A stretch of DNA of 5,316 bases from an uncultured Bacteroides sp. (lineage in GTDB: Bacteria; Bacteroidota; Bacteroidia; Bacteroidales; Bacteroidaceae), in contig URDR01000113.1 in NCBI GenBank assembly GCA_900546645.1, forward strand, positions 1-5,316, in the 5' to 3' direction. The position numbers and the translations under genes were made by a program. How positions within the stretch are numbered: position 1 is the stretch's first letter; each line of letters opens with the position of its first letter. The notes below the pieces were generated by a model. The model saw only the letters and a list, made by a program, of their open reading frames with translations, was not told the DNA's origin and searched no databases. Below are positions 1 to 5,316 of the stretch, one piece after another.

Positions 1-542
1 ATCATTTTACCCGTAAAATACTGACGTGGGCAACGGTTCTTTAGCCATTTTAGGTTTTCTTCGGATAGAAAATCATCTAATTCTATATTCCAGTTAATCA
101 TTATTCCGCTTACAGGGGCACTGTCTTTTCCACCTTTATCGTCTGATACCATAATGATTCCCATAGAATCCCATATAAATATTCCGGGTTCCGCAAGACG
201 CTCGTAATGTCCGAATATCTCACACAGTTCTCCTATTGTCATTCCCGGCATGAACGGCTTGCCGTTGTAGGTCATGGTCGTATCTGTAAATACAAACAAG
301 TGCTTCATATTCACCCCCTCTTTTTCGTAGTCTATAGGCGGTTCTTCCGGCAGATGTTCTTCCAAAAACCGGTCTGTTTTTTTCATCAGTGTATCTACTT
401 TGCCCAAAATGTTATCTATGCTTCCCATCGCCTTTTCGTGGTTGTAGCTGCATCCTGTACACGAGCTGAGTGCGGACAGGCAAAGCAGTCCGAAACATAG
501 GGCAACGGCTGCCGGTGCGGGGAGGAATGGATGCTTGTTCAT
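1..542 (-). CDS. Predicted lipoprotein of unknown function, 3' end outside the window
   Basis: An open frame starts with ATG at 542 and runs to the left edge without a stop, giving 180 residues; the C-terminus is missing. Residues 11-27 form a hydrophobic signal segment ending in a lipobox, L25-S26-S27-C28, so the mature protein is predicted to be lipid-anchored at Cys28. A short charged linker (about 35-78) follows, then a compact domain beginning HLFVFTDTTMTYNGKPF (81-97) with GMTIGELCEIFG at 100-111 and IFIWDSMGII at 121-130. The order 'Gly-Met-Thr ... short helix ... phe-gly ... strand with aromatic-Asp ... Gly' loosely resembles BamE/SmpA or BLIP-like periplasmic folds. It may also match a Bacteroidota DUF family (DUF7738 comes to mind), but I cannot check either. 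It starts 50 bp after the zinc-ribbon membrane protein with no visible terminator or good promoter between, so co-transcription is likely. There is no Shine-Dalgarno, as usual in Bacteroides. The reading frame is firm; the function is unknown. Confidence 0.85.
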   Translation of the reverse strand, partial: MNKHPFLPAPAAVALCFGLLCLSALSSCTGCSYNHEKAMGSIDNILGKVDTLMKKTDRFLEEHLPEEPPIDYEKEGVNMKHLFVFTDTTMTYNGKPFMPGMTIGELCEIFGHYERLAEPGIFIWDSMGIIMVSDDKGGKDSAPVSGIMINWNIELDDFLSEENLKWLKNRCPRQYFTGKM

Positions 543-592
543 ATTATTGTGATTGAGAGTTTTGTATATATTCCCGTAAAGCCTATTGTTTG

Positions 593-1666
593 TCATCTCG
601 GCATTTGGTAGCCTACCATGTATTCTGCTCCACAGAAGCGGCATTGGTGGCGTGCCTCGTGCAAGCCTTCGCCCGAGCCGGTGGCCGGCTTTACCATATG
701 ATAATCTTCTGTGCGGTGCAGAGTGAGGTGGTGACATTCGGGACAAAGCTCGTAGCCTTCTTTGGTGAGAGGCATACGCAGCTTGAACCGTTCGCCACAG
801 TCCGGACACTCGCAGACGAGGATATAGGCTGTTTTCAGTTTGAGTTCGAGTCGCTCGCCATCGGTGAGCAGGGGCAGATTCTCTTCTCCAACAGGCAGGG
901 GCAGGGAGTGTACTTTCCTTCCCATACAGTTGGGGCAGGGATAGTGGCGGCGCAGCAGTCTGATTTTCTGCAAACGATGGTAGTGTATTGCCGCCAATAT
1001 GGCGGGCCATACGGGGAAGAGCCATAGCATGGCCACTAATGTGCGTACCGTAAACGGACGACGGGTGGCGAGCAGTTCGAGAGCGGCTTCCGGAGTATCG
1101 GATTTGAGACATAGTTTGCGACGCATTACTCCAAAGGTAGCAAGGTTTATCAATAAAAGTGTAATCCGTCCTGTCCGTGAATCGAAGATGGAAAGGTAAA
1201 CGGGTATCGCAGTCTCTTCCAGCCACGATTTCTGTGGAAGGATAATTCCTTCCCGATGTTCCGGTGCCGTTGTAGAAGAATGGGATACACCTGCCATCAA
1301 CAGAAACAGAAGTACGCCCGCTATCCGGCGGTAAGAGCGTCGGGGGTTATCTTCCCGATAACGACTCGTCTTGCTGCTGTTTACCTTCAGCAGCAGGAGC
1401 AGTAATGCCGAAAAGACCGCTATGGCGATGAGGGCGAACAAGGCGAGCAGCACGAACCCTGCCGGATCGTAGGTACAACCTATGCCCGTAACCGACATAT
1501 CGCCGAGAAGGAGAAAGATGCCTGCCACTACCGACACTTGCAGGGCAAAGCAGGGCAGTACGATTGCATAGAGAAAAAACTCCGGCAGATGGGCGTTTTT
1601 TACGAAACGCCAACACCGTTTCCACAGACGTGAACGGGCGGAGGGAATATCTGTATTCTGTTTCAT
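593..1666 (-). CDS. Integral membrane protein with two C-terminal zinc ribbons
   Basis: This is a 357-residue protein starting MKQNTDIPSARSRLW. The frame stays open to an ATG at 1735, but that longer start would cover the promoter-like element at 1702-1729, so ATG 1666 is preferred. Hydrophobic segments lie at about 29-56, 70-94, 116-128 (short), 167-181 and 207-228, suggesting four or five membrane spans. The last is followed by a basic stretch (HYHRLQKIRLLRRHY), which by the positive-inside rule puts the tail in the cytoplasm. The tail has four CxxC knuckles: C244/C247, C287/C290, C308/C311 and C342/C345. Taken in order, these make two zinc ribbons, with about 39 residues between the knuckles of the first and 30 in the second. 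Such ribbons bind zinc structurally and often mediate protein or nucleic-acid contacts; the role here is unknown. G+C is visibly higher (roughly 57-60% in sampled lines) than in the preceding gene. The edge lipoprotein follows 50 bp downstream. I recognise no named family. Confidence 0.88.
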   Translation of the reverse strand: MKQNTDIPSARSRLWKRCWRFVKNAHLPEFFLYAIVLPCFALQVSVVAGIFLLLGDMSVTGIGCTYDPAGFVLLALFALIAIAVFSALLLLLLKVNSSKTSRYREDNPRRSYRRIAGVLLFLLMAGVSHSSTTAPEHREGIILPQKSWLEETAIPVYLSIFDSRTGRITLLLINLATFGVMRRKLCLKSDTPEAALELLATRRPFTVRTLVAMLWLFPVWPAILAAIHYHRLQKIRLLRRHYPCPNCMGRKVHSLPLPVGEENLPLLTDGERLELKLKTAYILVCECPDCGERFKLRMPLTKEGYELCPECHHLTLHRTEDYHMVKPATGSGEGLHEARHQCRFCGAEYMVGYQMPR

Positions 1667-1701
1667 GATTTTTGCTGTGAAGTTAATGTCAGTAAGTATA
1701 G

Positions 1702-1729
1702 CAAATATAAGCCAGCTTTCACTATCAAA
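1702..1729 (-). promoter_or_regulatory. Candidate Bacteroides-type promoter for the zinc-ribbon membrane protein
   Basis: On the minus strand, TATATTTG (1709 to 1702) matches the -7 consensus TAnnTTTG exactly. A TTTG (1729 to 1726) lies 16 nt upstream as the -33 element; a CTTG another 7 nt upstream would give a spacing of 23. The transcript would start near 1695, leaving a leader of about 30 nt before the ATG at 1666. The consensus is established for the primary sigma factor of Bacteroides. Its use here is inferred, and the 16-nt spacing is somewhat short. It supports the start at 1666 over that at 1735. Confidence 0.55.
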
Positions 1730-1785
1730 AAACAAGGCTTCTGTATAATCTCCTAAATGGCTGTAATCTGTAATCAGTAAAGAGT

Positions 1786-2832
1786 TTAATTTTCAACAAC
1801 TTGTATTGAATCAAGCACCCATTTCCCTTTTTCATAGTTGAATGTAGCACTACCATAACATCCTTCCTTTCGAATATTAAACTCAAATATGACAGGATGA
1901 TTTTTCTCGCCATCGAACGTTTGTCGGGTAAATTCAATGTAATCAGTAATTCCATCAAGTGGCATGGCAAGAATAAGCATATCTTTGTTTCCGTATTTCA
2001 CTTCCAGATCATCCCTAAAAAGTCCCGAACTGAGGATGAACATATCGCGGTTATGATAATACGTACTAAGCTTTTTGCTGTTTACGATAGCTTCAATCAT
2101 TTCACTGAATTCGTTACGTTCCTTCTCCTCAGCCCTTAAATTCTCCAACTTCTGTTTTGTTTGTTCGCTATACTGCGCTGACTGCGGTGTTGAGTTTTCC
2201 AAAAAGCTCTCAAGATTCAACAGCTTCTCTTGTCCGGTAACGTCAAAAACACTAATCATGATATTACTCTTATCGTATGAAATACTCAGACCGATGATAT
2301 AATCGCCGTTCTTTCGTACATAACTGGCTGAACCGTTGTTGTCAATCACAAAACACTGGTCTTCTTCTTCATAGGGGGCTAAACCATTGCTGAAGTCTGT
2401 CATCACAGCGTATCTTGTTGCCGATTCATTGACTATGGGCATACGTTTTAGGTAAGCCTCTACATAATTCGATAAGGGTCTTTTAGATTCATGTATGCCT
2501 CGTGTGCGTAAGCCCATCATACAAACACCCTGATCGGTACCATACCACACCGCTGGGAAAACGGCAGGATCAGAGCAGGATACTGATGTACAGTCTTCAT
2601 CATCTGAAAGAACATAAACCAATCCCATATATTTCTTCTCTACAATATCTTGGGTAAAAACGCCACCTTTCTCAAACAAATCAAGCATTCTCCCCACCTC
2701 TATGGTTATGGAATCTTTGTTGTACTGTTCCCACTTCTCCCGAATTTCCTTATATATACTATTAATCGGGCTTTGTGCTCTAACGATATTGGCAATGCCA
2801 ACCAACATGAAAATAATAACAAGTTTTCTCAT
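1786..2832 (-). CDS. Secreted (periplasmic) protein of unknown function
   Basis: This is a 348-residue protein. Residues 1-19 form a standard signal peptide: basic MRK, a hydrophobic core, and a VRA cleavage motif before Gln20. There is no lipobox cysteine and no other membrane span, so it is probably soluble in the periplasm or exported further. The mature chain is rich in acidic and polar residues and has five cysteines (81, 86, 104, 160, 325); C81 and C86 in a DEDCTSVSC segment could form a disulfide. A charged stretch with coiled-coil character spans about 218-257. The C-terminus (327-348, ending KGKWVLDSIQVVEN) has the 'strand, Gly-Lys-Trp, strand' look that closes many small alpha/beta periplasmic domains, but I do not recognise a family. 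The ATG at 2832 is fixed by the signal peptide; no Shine-Dalgarno is present. It starts 64 bp after the TonB_C protein with no clear promoter or terminator between, so it may share that transcript. It is more A/T-rich than the next gene. Confidence 0.88.
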   Translation of the reverse strand: MRKLVIIFMLVGIANIVRAQSPINSIYKEIREKWEQYNKDSITIEVGRMLDLFEKGGVFTQDIVEKKYMGLVYVLSDDEDCTSVSCSDPAVFPAVWYGTDQGVCMMGLRTRGIHESKRPLSNYVEAYLKRMPIVNESATRYAVMTDFSNGLAPYEEEDQCFVIDNNGSASYVRKNGDYIIGLSISYDKSNIMISVFDVTGQEKLLNLESFLENSTPQSAQYSEQTKQKLENLRAEEKERNEFSEMIEAIVNSKKLSTYYHNRDMFILSSGLFRDDLEVKYGNKDMLILAMPLDGITDYIEFTRQTFDGEKNHPVIFEFNIRKEGCYGSATFNYEKGKWVLDSIQVVEN

Positions 2833-2896
2833 ATTCTACTAGTTTTAAAATTATCTTGTATATACATCTAAGTATTTCAAAAATTTCCCTTGTCCT

Positions 2897-4000
2897 TTAA
2901 AAATAAGAATTGAACCGGACTGTAAGCGTAAGCCGTACACCTACTTCTCTGCCGTTCAGAGCAGCAGGCTTGAAGAGGGGGAGATTATCCATTGCCATAA
3001 TGGCGCCATATCCTCCTTCTCCCTTTATTTCTACATTTTTCGCCTTGCCTTCCCGGTCAATGATGAACCGCATGGTTACCTCTCCGTATTCGGGGATGCC
3101 CGGTTCGAGGTGCGCTATGAGAAACCGTCCGAATTCGGAGAAGAAAGTTTGGTTGTTGCTTTTTTCTCCTGTTACGGTAGTGAATACGGGCAGCGTGCCG
3201 CCGGGAAAATTGAAGCCTTCTGCCGACGGGTCTATATCTACGATTACTTCTTCCGAGCATATCCCTTTGTAGTTGCGGATGGATCTCGGCTCCAGTTCAT
3301 AGTCGTAGAAGTTTTCCCATTCACCATAGCCCGTACATTCCGCGATGACACGGGCATAGTCGGTACGGACGATGTACAGCGTTACCGGATACCACTTGTG
3401 GGTGGGCTGTGGCTTGGTTTCTATGTTTATGATTTTGCCGTTCTGGTCTTTGGTGATGAAAATGGCTGTGGTAGGGTCTTCGTTGCCGGGTTCCATGGCA
3501 CGCAGCACTACTTTCTTTCCGTCTTTCTCCCATACCAGAATGTTTTTTTTGTATTGTCTGATTACGGTGGCTTCCCATCCGTATTGCTTTGCCAATGAAG
3601 AAATCAGCAAGTCCAGTGTCTGCGGATTGTTGATATAGGTCTTGGATATCAAGCCTGCCATTTTTCTTTGCTCGTCGGCAATCATGGCGATGTAAGGGAA
3701 TATGATTTTGCCGTACTTCGCTACTTTTTCGCTGTATTTTACTCCGTTCACTTCATAGTCATAAATAACGGTATCTCCGAGCGTGTGCTTTTCTAAAATA
3801 TACTTTAGGGGATTGTCAGTGAGAAAAGTCGTTGTGTCGGTTATTGCCTGTGCCTTGGAGAAAAACTTGGCAACGTCTGTATCGAAGTCCACGTTTTCAA
3901 GGTCATAGGGAGTTTCTTTCCAATATTGGGCTTGCTGGGCATGGGTACAGCTGCACAACAGACCGGTTAGTCCCGTAATGATGAATGTTTTTAGTCTCAT
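2897..4000 (-). CDS. Predicted lipoprotein with C-terminal TonB_C domain
   Basis: This is a 367-residue protein starting MRLKTFIITGLTGLLCSC. The frame stays open upstream to 4222, but those 74 residues would cross the mscS terminator and a G10 run and look like translated intergenic DNA; the signal sequence fixes the start at 4000. The lipobox is L15-C16-S17-C18, giving lipidation at Cys18; cleavage by signal peptidase I after THA (19-21) is an alternative. The middle (about 25-255) is unrecognised. From about 265 the sequence follows the Bacteroidota TonB C-terminal pattern: FPGG (265-268), FGRFLIAHL, then EYGEVTMRFIIDREGKAKNVEI (304 on), LPLFKPAALNGREV and a final VRLTLTVRF strand. Unlike a true TonB it has no N-terminal inner-membrane helix or proline-rich spacer, so energy transduction from ExbBD is unlikely; the domain may serve binding at the envelope. 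The secreted-protein gene follows 64 bp downstream. Domain call is fairly sure; biological role unknown. Confidence 0.88.
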   Translation of the reverse strand: MRLKTFIITGLTGLLCSCTHAQQAQYWKETPYDLENVDFDTDVAKFFSKAQAITDTTTFLTDNPLKYILEKHTLGDTVIYDYEVNGVKYSEKVAKYGKIIFPYIAMIADEQRKMAGLISKTYINNPQTLDLLISSLAKQYGWEATVIRQYKKNILVWEKDGKKVVLRAMEPGNEDPTTAIFITKDQNGKIINIETKPQPTHKWYPVTLYIVRTDYARVIAECTGYGEWENFYDYELEPRSIRNYKGICSEEVIVDIDPSAEGFNFPGGTLPVFTTVTGEKSNNQTFFSEFGRFLIAHLEPGIPEYGEVTMRFIIDREGKAKNVEIKGEGGYGAIMAMDNLPLFKPAALNGREVGVRLTLTVRFNSYF

Positions 4001-4042
4001 TAGATTGTTTAGTTGTTGGGTTTTATGTTTTTGGTTAACTGT

Positions 4043-4059
4043 GCAGCCTCTGTGGCTGC
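4043..4059 (-). other. Small leader hairpin upstream of the TonB_C lipoprotein gene
   Basis: GCAGCC (4043-4048) and GGCTGC (4054-4059) form a perfect 6-bp G/C-rich inverted repeat around a 5-nt loop, 42 bp before the ATG at 4000. If transcription starts near 4058, as the candidate promoter suggests, the hairpin would sit at the very 5' end of the mRNA, where it could stabilise the transcript. There is no adjacent U-run, so it is not a terminator. Structure is seen; function is inferred. Confidence 0.35.
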
Positions 4060-4064
4060 GGTGT

Positions 4065-4102
4065 GAAAGATAGGAATTTTCTTTTTTTATTACCCCCCCC
4101 CC
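4065..4102 (-). promoter_or_regulatory. Promoter-like element with a G10 homopolymer in the -33 position
   Basis: On the minus strand, TATCTTTC (4072 to 4065) matches the Bacteroides -7 consensus TAnnTTTG except for the last base. Exactly 20 nt upstream of it ends a run of ten G (4102 to 4093), occupying the place where the -33 TTTG would be expected; no TTTG occurs anywhere in the gap. The TonB_C lipoprotein gene starts 64 bp downstream of the -7 element. The match is imperfect and the region must hold some promoter, because a strong terminator lies just upstream, so this is the best candidate rather than a firm call. Confidence 0.35.
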
Positions 4103-4192
4103 TAATGCGTTATTAAATGTTAATGAATCGCTTTTTATGAGGATATTTCTGATGCCTTTTTGTAATTCGGGGAGTATATAGCTATATTTTAT

Positions 4193-4263
4193 AAAACAAG
4201 GAGCGTTCCTTTCCGTCTGCAAAGCCTGAGGCTTGGGCAGGTGGAAAGGAACGCTCCTGTTTT
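4193..4263 (-). terminator. Long hairpin terminator of the mscS gene, possibly bidirectional
   Basis: A perfect 16-bp inverted repeat, AGGAGCGTTCCTTTCC (4199-4214) with GGAAAGGAACGCTCCT (4243-4258), lies 23 bp beyond the mscS stop codon. Pairing continues inward with CTGC/GCAG (4217-4220 with 4237-4240) and AAGCC/GGCTT (4222-4226 with 4230-4234) around a 3-nt loop. It also continues outward, past one bulged A at 4198, with AAAAC (4193-4197) against GTTTT (4259-4263). On the minus-strand RNA the stem is followed by UUGUUUUAUAAAA; on the plus-strand RNA it is followed by GUUUUUU. Both ends therefore look like intrinsic terminators. The hairpin separates mscS from the TonB_C gene. Confidence 0.85.
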
Positions 4264-4281
4264 TTGGATGGGTTATTGTGA

Positions 4282-5145
4282 TCAGTTTCCCTGATGTACC
4301 GTAAGTTGCGGGAAGGGGAATCCGATGCCTTCCTTATTGAAGGTATCATATACGATTTTGTTCATATCGAAGTAAACATCCCAATACGCTTCGGTCTTCG
4401 TCCATACACGTACTTTAATATCTACGCTGCTTGCTGAAAGCGAGCTGAGGCCGATGAACGGTGCCGGAGTCTTGAGGATGCGTGAATCGGCTTCGATGAT
4501 GCGTTCAAGTACCGCTTTCACCCGTTCATAATCTTCACCGTATTCCACTCCGAAAGTCCATTCAGCGCGGCGTGTTTCCTGGCGGCTGTAGTTGGTGATG
4601 GCATTTCCGCTGAGGGCACCGTTAGGTACGTAGATAATGCGGTTGTCGAGTGTGGTAAGGATGGTGTGGAAGATCTGGATTTCCTTTACCGTACCGTTTG
4701 CTTGCGAACTTTCAATGTAGTCGCCCACTTTAAACGGTTTGAAAACAAGCACAATCAGTCCGCCGGCAAAGTTGGAAAGATTTCCTGAAAGCGCCATACC
4801 GATAGCCACACCGGCAGAAGCAAGAATGGCTGCAAGGCTGGTGGTTTCCACTCCCAGTTTGCTGATGATGGCAAATGCCAGAACCAGATTCAGCAGGAGG
4901 TTGACAAGACTTTTCAAGAAAGTCTGTACGCTGATTTCAAACTTCCGCTTCTGAAGAATCTTGGCTAAGAGCGTATTGATTTGTTTGATGATAAAGCGAC
5001 CGATAACGTAAATCAGAATGGCTGCAACAAGAGCTTTTCCTGTTTCCACTCCCCAAGTAATCAGTTTTTCAAGTACATGTTCCCAGTTAATGTTTGCGGT
5101 GGCTTGGCTTACCGCTGTACTCGCATCTAATAGCATGTGTAGCAT
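4282..5145 (-). CDS. mscS: Small-conductance mechanosensitive channel, MscS family
   Basis: This is a 287-residue protein, almost the length of E. coli MscS (286). MscS is a homoheptameric inner-membrane channel that opens under membrane tension and releases ions and small solutes during hypoosmotic shock. Membrane helices lie at about 34-54 (TM1), 78-97 (TM2) and 102-135 (TM3). TM3 carries the family signature: ASAGVAIGMALSGNLSNFAGG (109-129) followed by KPFKVGDYIE (136-145). The kink glycine (E. coli G113) is G121. The two pore-constricting leucines (L105, L109) correspond by this alignment to V113 and M117. The beta domain follows with NGTVKEIQIFHT and the conserved YVPNGALSGNAITNYSR (172-188), and the C-terminal alpha/beta domain closes with GIGFPFPQLTVH (273-284). 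ATG 5145 is used; the ATG at 5136 (Met4) is equally possible and no Shine-Dalgarno decides. The gene appears monocistronic, with a strong terminator 23 bp downstream. Family assignment is very secure. Confidence 0.97.
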   Translation of the reverse strand: MLHMLLDASTAVSQATANINWEHVLEKLITWGVETGKALVAAILIYVIGRFIIKQINTLLAKILQKRKFEISVQTFLKSLVNLLLNLVLAFAIISKLGVETTSLAAILASAGVAIGMALSGNLSNFAGGLIVLVFKPFKVGDYIESSQANGTVKEIQIFHTILTTLDNRIIYVPNGALSGNAITNYSRQETRRAEWTFGVEYGEDYERVKAVLERIIEADSRILKTPAPFIGLSSLSASSVDIKVRVWTKTEAYWDVYFDMNKIVYDTFNKEGIGFPFPQLTVHQGN

Positions 5146-5316
5146 GAATTTGAAGTTTTAAAGTTAGTATTATTTTTTTATTCAGTTAATGTTTCGTGTT
5201 AATTGGTTTCTTGCATGGTTTTCCTTTTTACAGATGCAGCTTGCATGGGATAGGGAGACTTTCCGATTTGACAAGCTTATAAAATCATAGAAAAACATAT
5301 AGAATCCTATAATTTA
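5146..5316. other. Non-coding region upstream of mscS, cut by the window edge
   Basis: These 171 bp hold no reading frame worth calling and are A/T-rich. They should contain the mscS promoter, but I find no full TTTG ... TAnnTTTG pair on the minus strand. TATGTTTT and TAACTTTA are partial -7 matches without a partner at the right distance, and the second lies too close to the ATG. The repeat pair at 5210-5248 is the only clear structure. Confidence 0.6.
5210..5248. repeat. Direct repeat pair CTTGCATGG, 30 bp apart, upstream of mscS
   Basis: The 9-mer CTTGCATGG occurs at 5210-5218 and again at 5240-5248, so the copies start 30 bp apart, close to three helical turns. The second copy is also half of a small inverted repeat, ATGCA GCT TGCAT (5234-5246). 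The pair lies 65-103 bp before the mscS start, a position suited to a regulator binding two sites on one DNA face. The repeats are seen directly; a regulatory role is a guess. Confidence 0.4.

Noticed and set aside
590..1027. Open plus-strand frame of 145 codons
   Set aside because: It lies wholly opposite the G/C-rich zinc-ribbon gene, with a low-complexity translation and no domain; it is a shadow frame.
1667..1735. N-terminal extension of the membrane-protein frame to an ATG at 1735
   Set aside because: It overlaps the best promoter match in the window (1702-1729). The start at 1666 gives a basic, charged N-terminus before the first membrane span.
1761..1775. Short tandem repeat CTGTAAT x2 between the secreted-protein and membrane-protein genes
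   Set aside because: Two copies of a 7-mer are too few to indicate function, and it forms no hairpin that could serve as a terminator.
2833..2896. Possible promoter for the secreted-protein gene (TTTG at 2881 to 2878, TAATTTTA at 2853 to 2846)
   Set aside because: The -7 match lacks the final G, the spacing is 24 nt and the leader would be only a few bases. Read-through from the TonB_C gene is equally likely.
3110..3598. Open plus-strand frame of 162 codons
   Set aside because: It is antisense to the TonB_C lipoprotein gene, which has a signal sequence and recognisable domain. The plus frame has neither.
4001..4222. N-terminal extension of the TonB_C frame to an ATG at 4222
   Set aside because: It crosses the mscS terminator stem and a G10 run, and it would bury the lipoprotein signal at residue 75. 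The start at 4000 gives a proper signal sequence.
5298..5311. Inverted repeat TATAG AATC CTATA at the right edge
   Set aside because: The arms are 5 bp of A/T-rich sequence, expected by chance, and the element is too near the window edge to interpret.

Overview
The window looks like chromosomal DNA of a gut Bacteroidota, most likely Bacteroides or a close relative. This rests on three things: start codons preceded by A/T-rich sequence with no Shine-Dalgarno, a good match to the Bacteroides sigma-factor promoter (TTTG ... TAnnTTTG) upstream of one gene, and a predominance of secreted proteins and lipoproteins, one carrying a Bacteroidota-style TonB C-terminal domain. Genus and species are inference.

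All five genes lie on the minus strand, so transcription runs from high to low coordinates. In that order: (1) a small-conductance mechanosensitive channel of the MscS family (4282-5145), ended by a long, strong hairpin terminator (4193-4263); (2) after a 281-bp gap holding the terminator, a run of ten G on the coding strand, a promoter-like element and a small leader hairpin, a predicted lipoprotein or secreted protein with a TonB_C domain (2897-4000); (3) 64 bp later, an unrecognised secreted protein (1786-2832); (4) after a 119-bp gap with a convincing promoter, an integral membrane protein with two C-terminal zinc ribbons (593-1666); (5) 50 bp later, the first 180 codons of a lipoprotein that runs off the left edge of the window (1-542).

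The likely transcription units are mscS alone; the TonB_C protein with the secreted protein (possible but unproven); and the zinc-ribbon membrane protein with the edge lipoprotein. Only mscS has a firm function, release of solutes on hypoosmotic shock. The rest are cell-envelope proteins of unknown role, and nothing in the sequence ties them into one pathway. No RNA genes, mobile elements, CRISPR arrays or phage genes were found.

I see no clear novel multi-gene system. The items most worth a second look are the G10 tract at the expected -33 position of a promoter-like element, the membrane-anchored twin zinc ribbon, and the free-standing TonB_C lipoprotein. There is no gene-free stretch longer than 300 bases.
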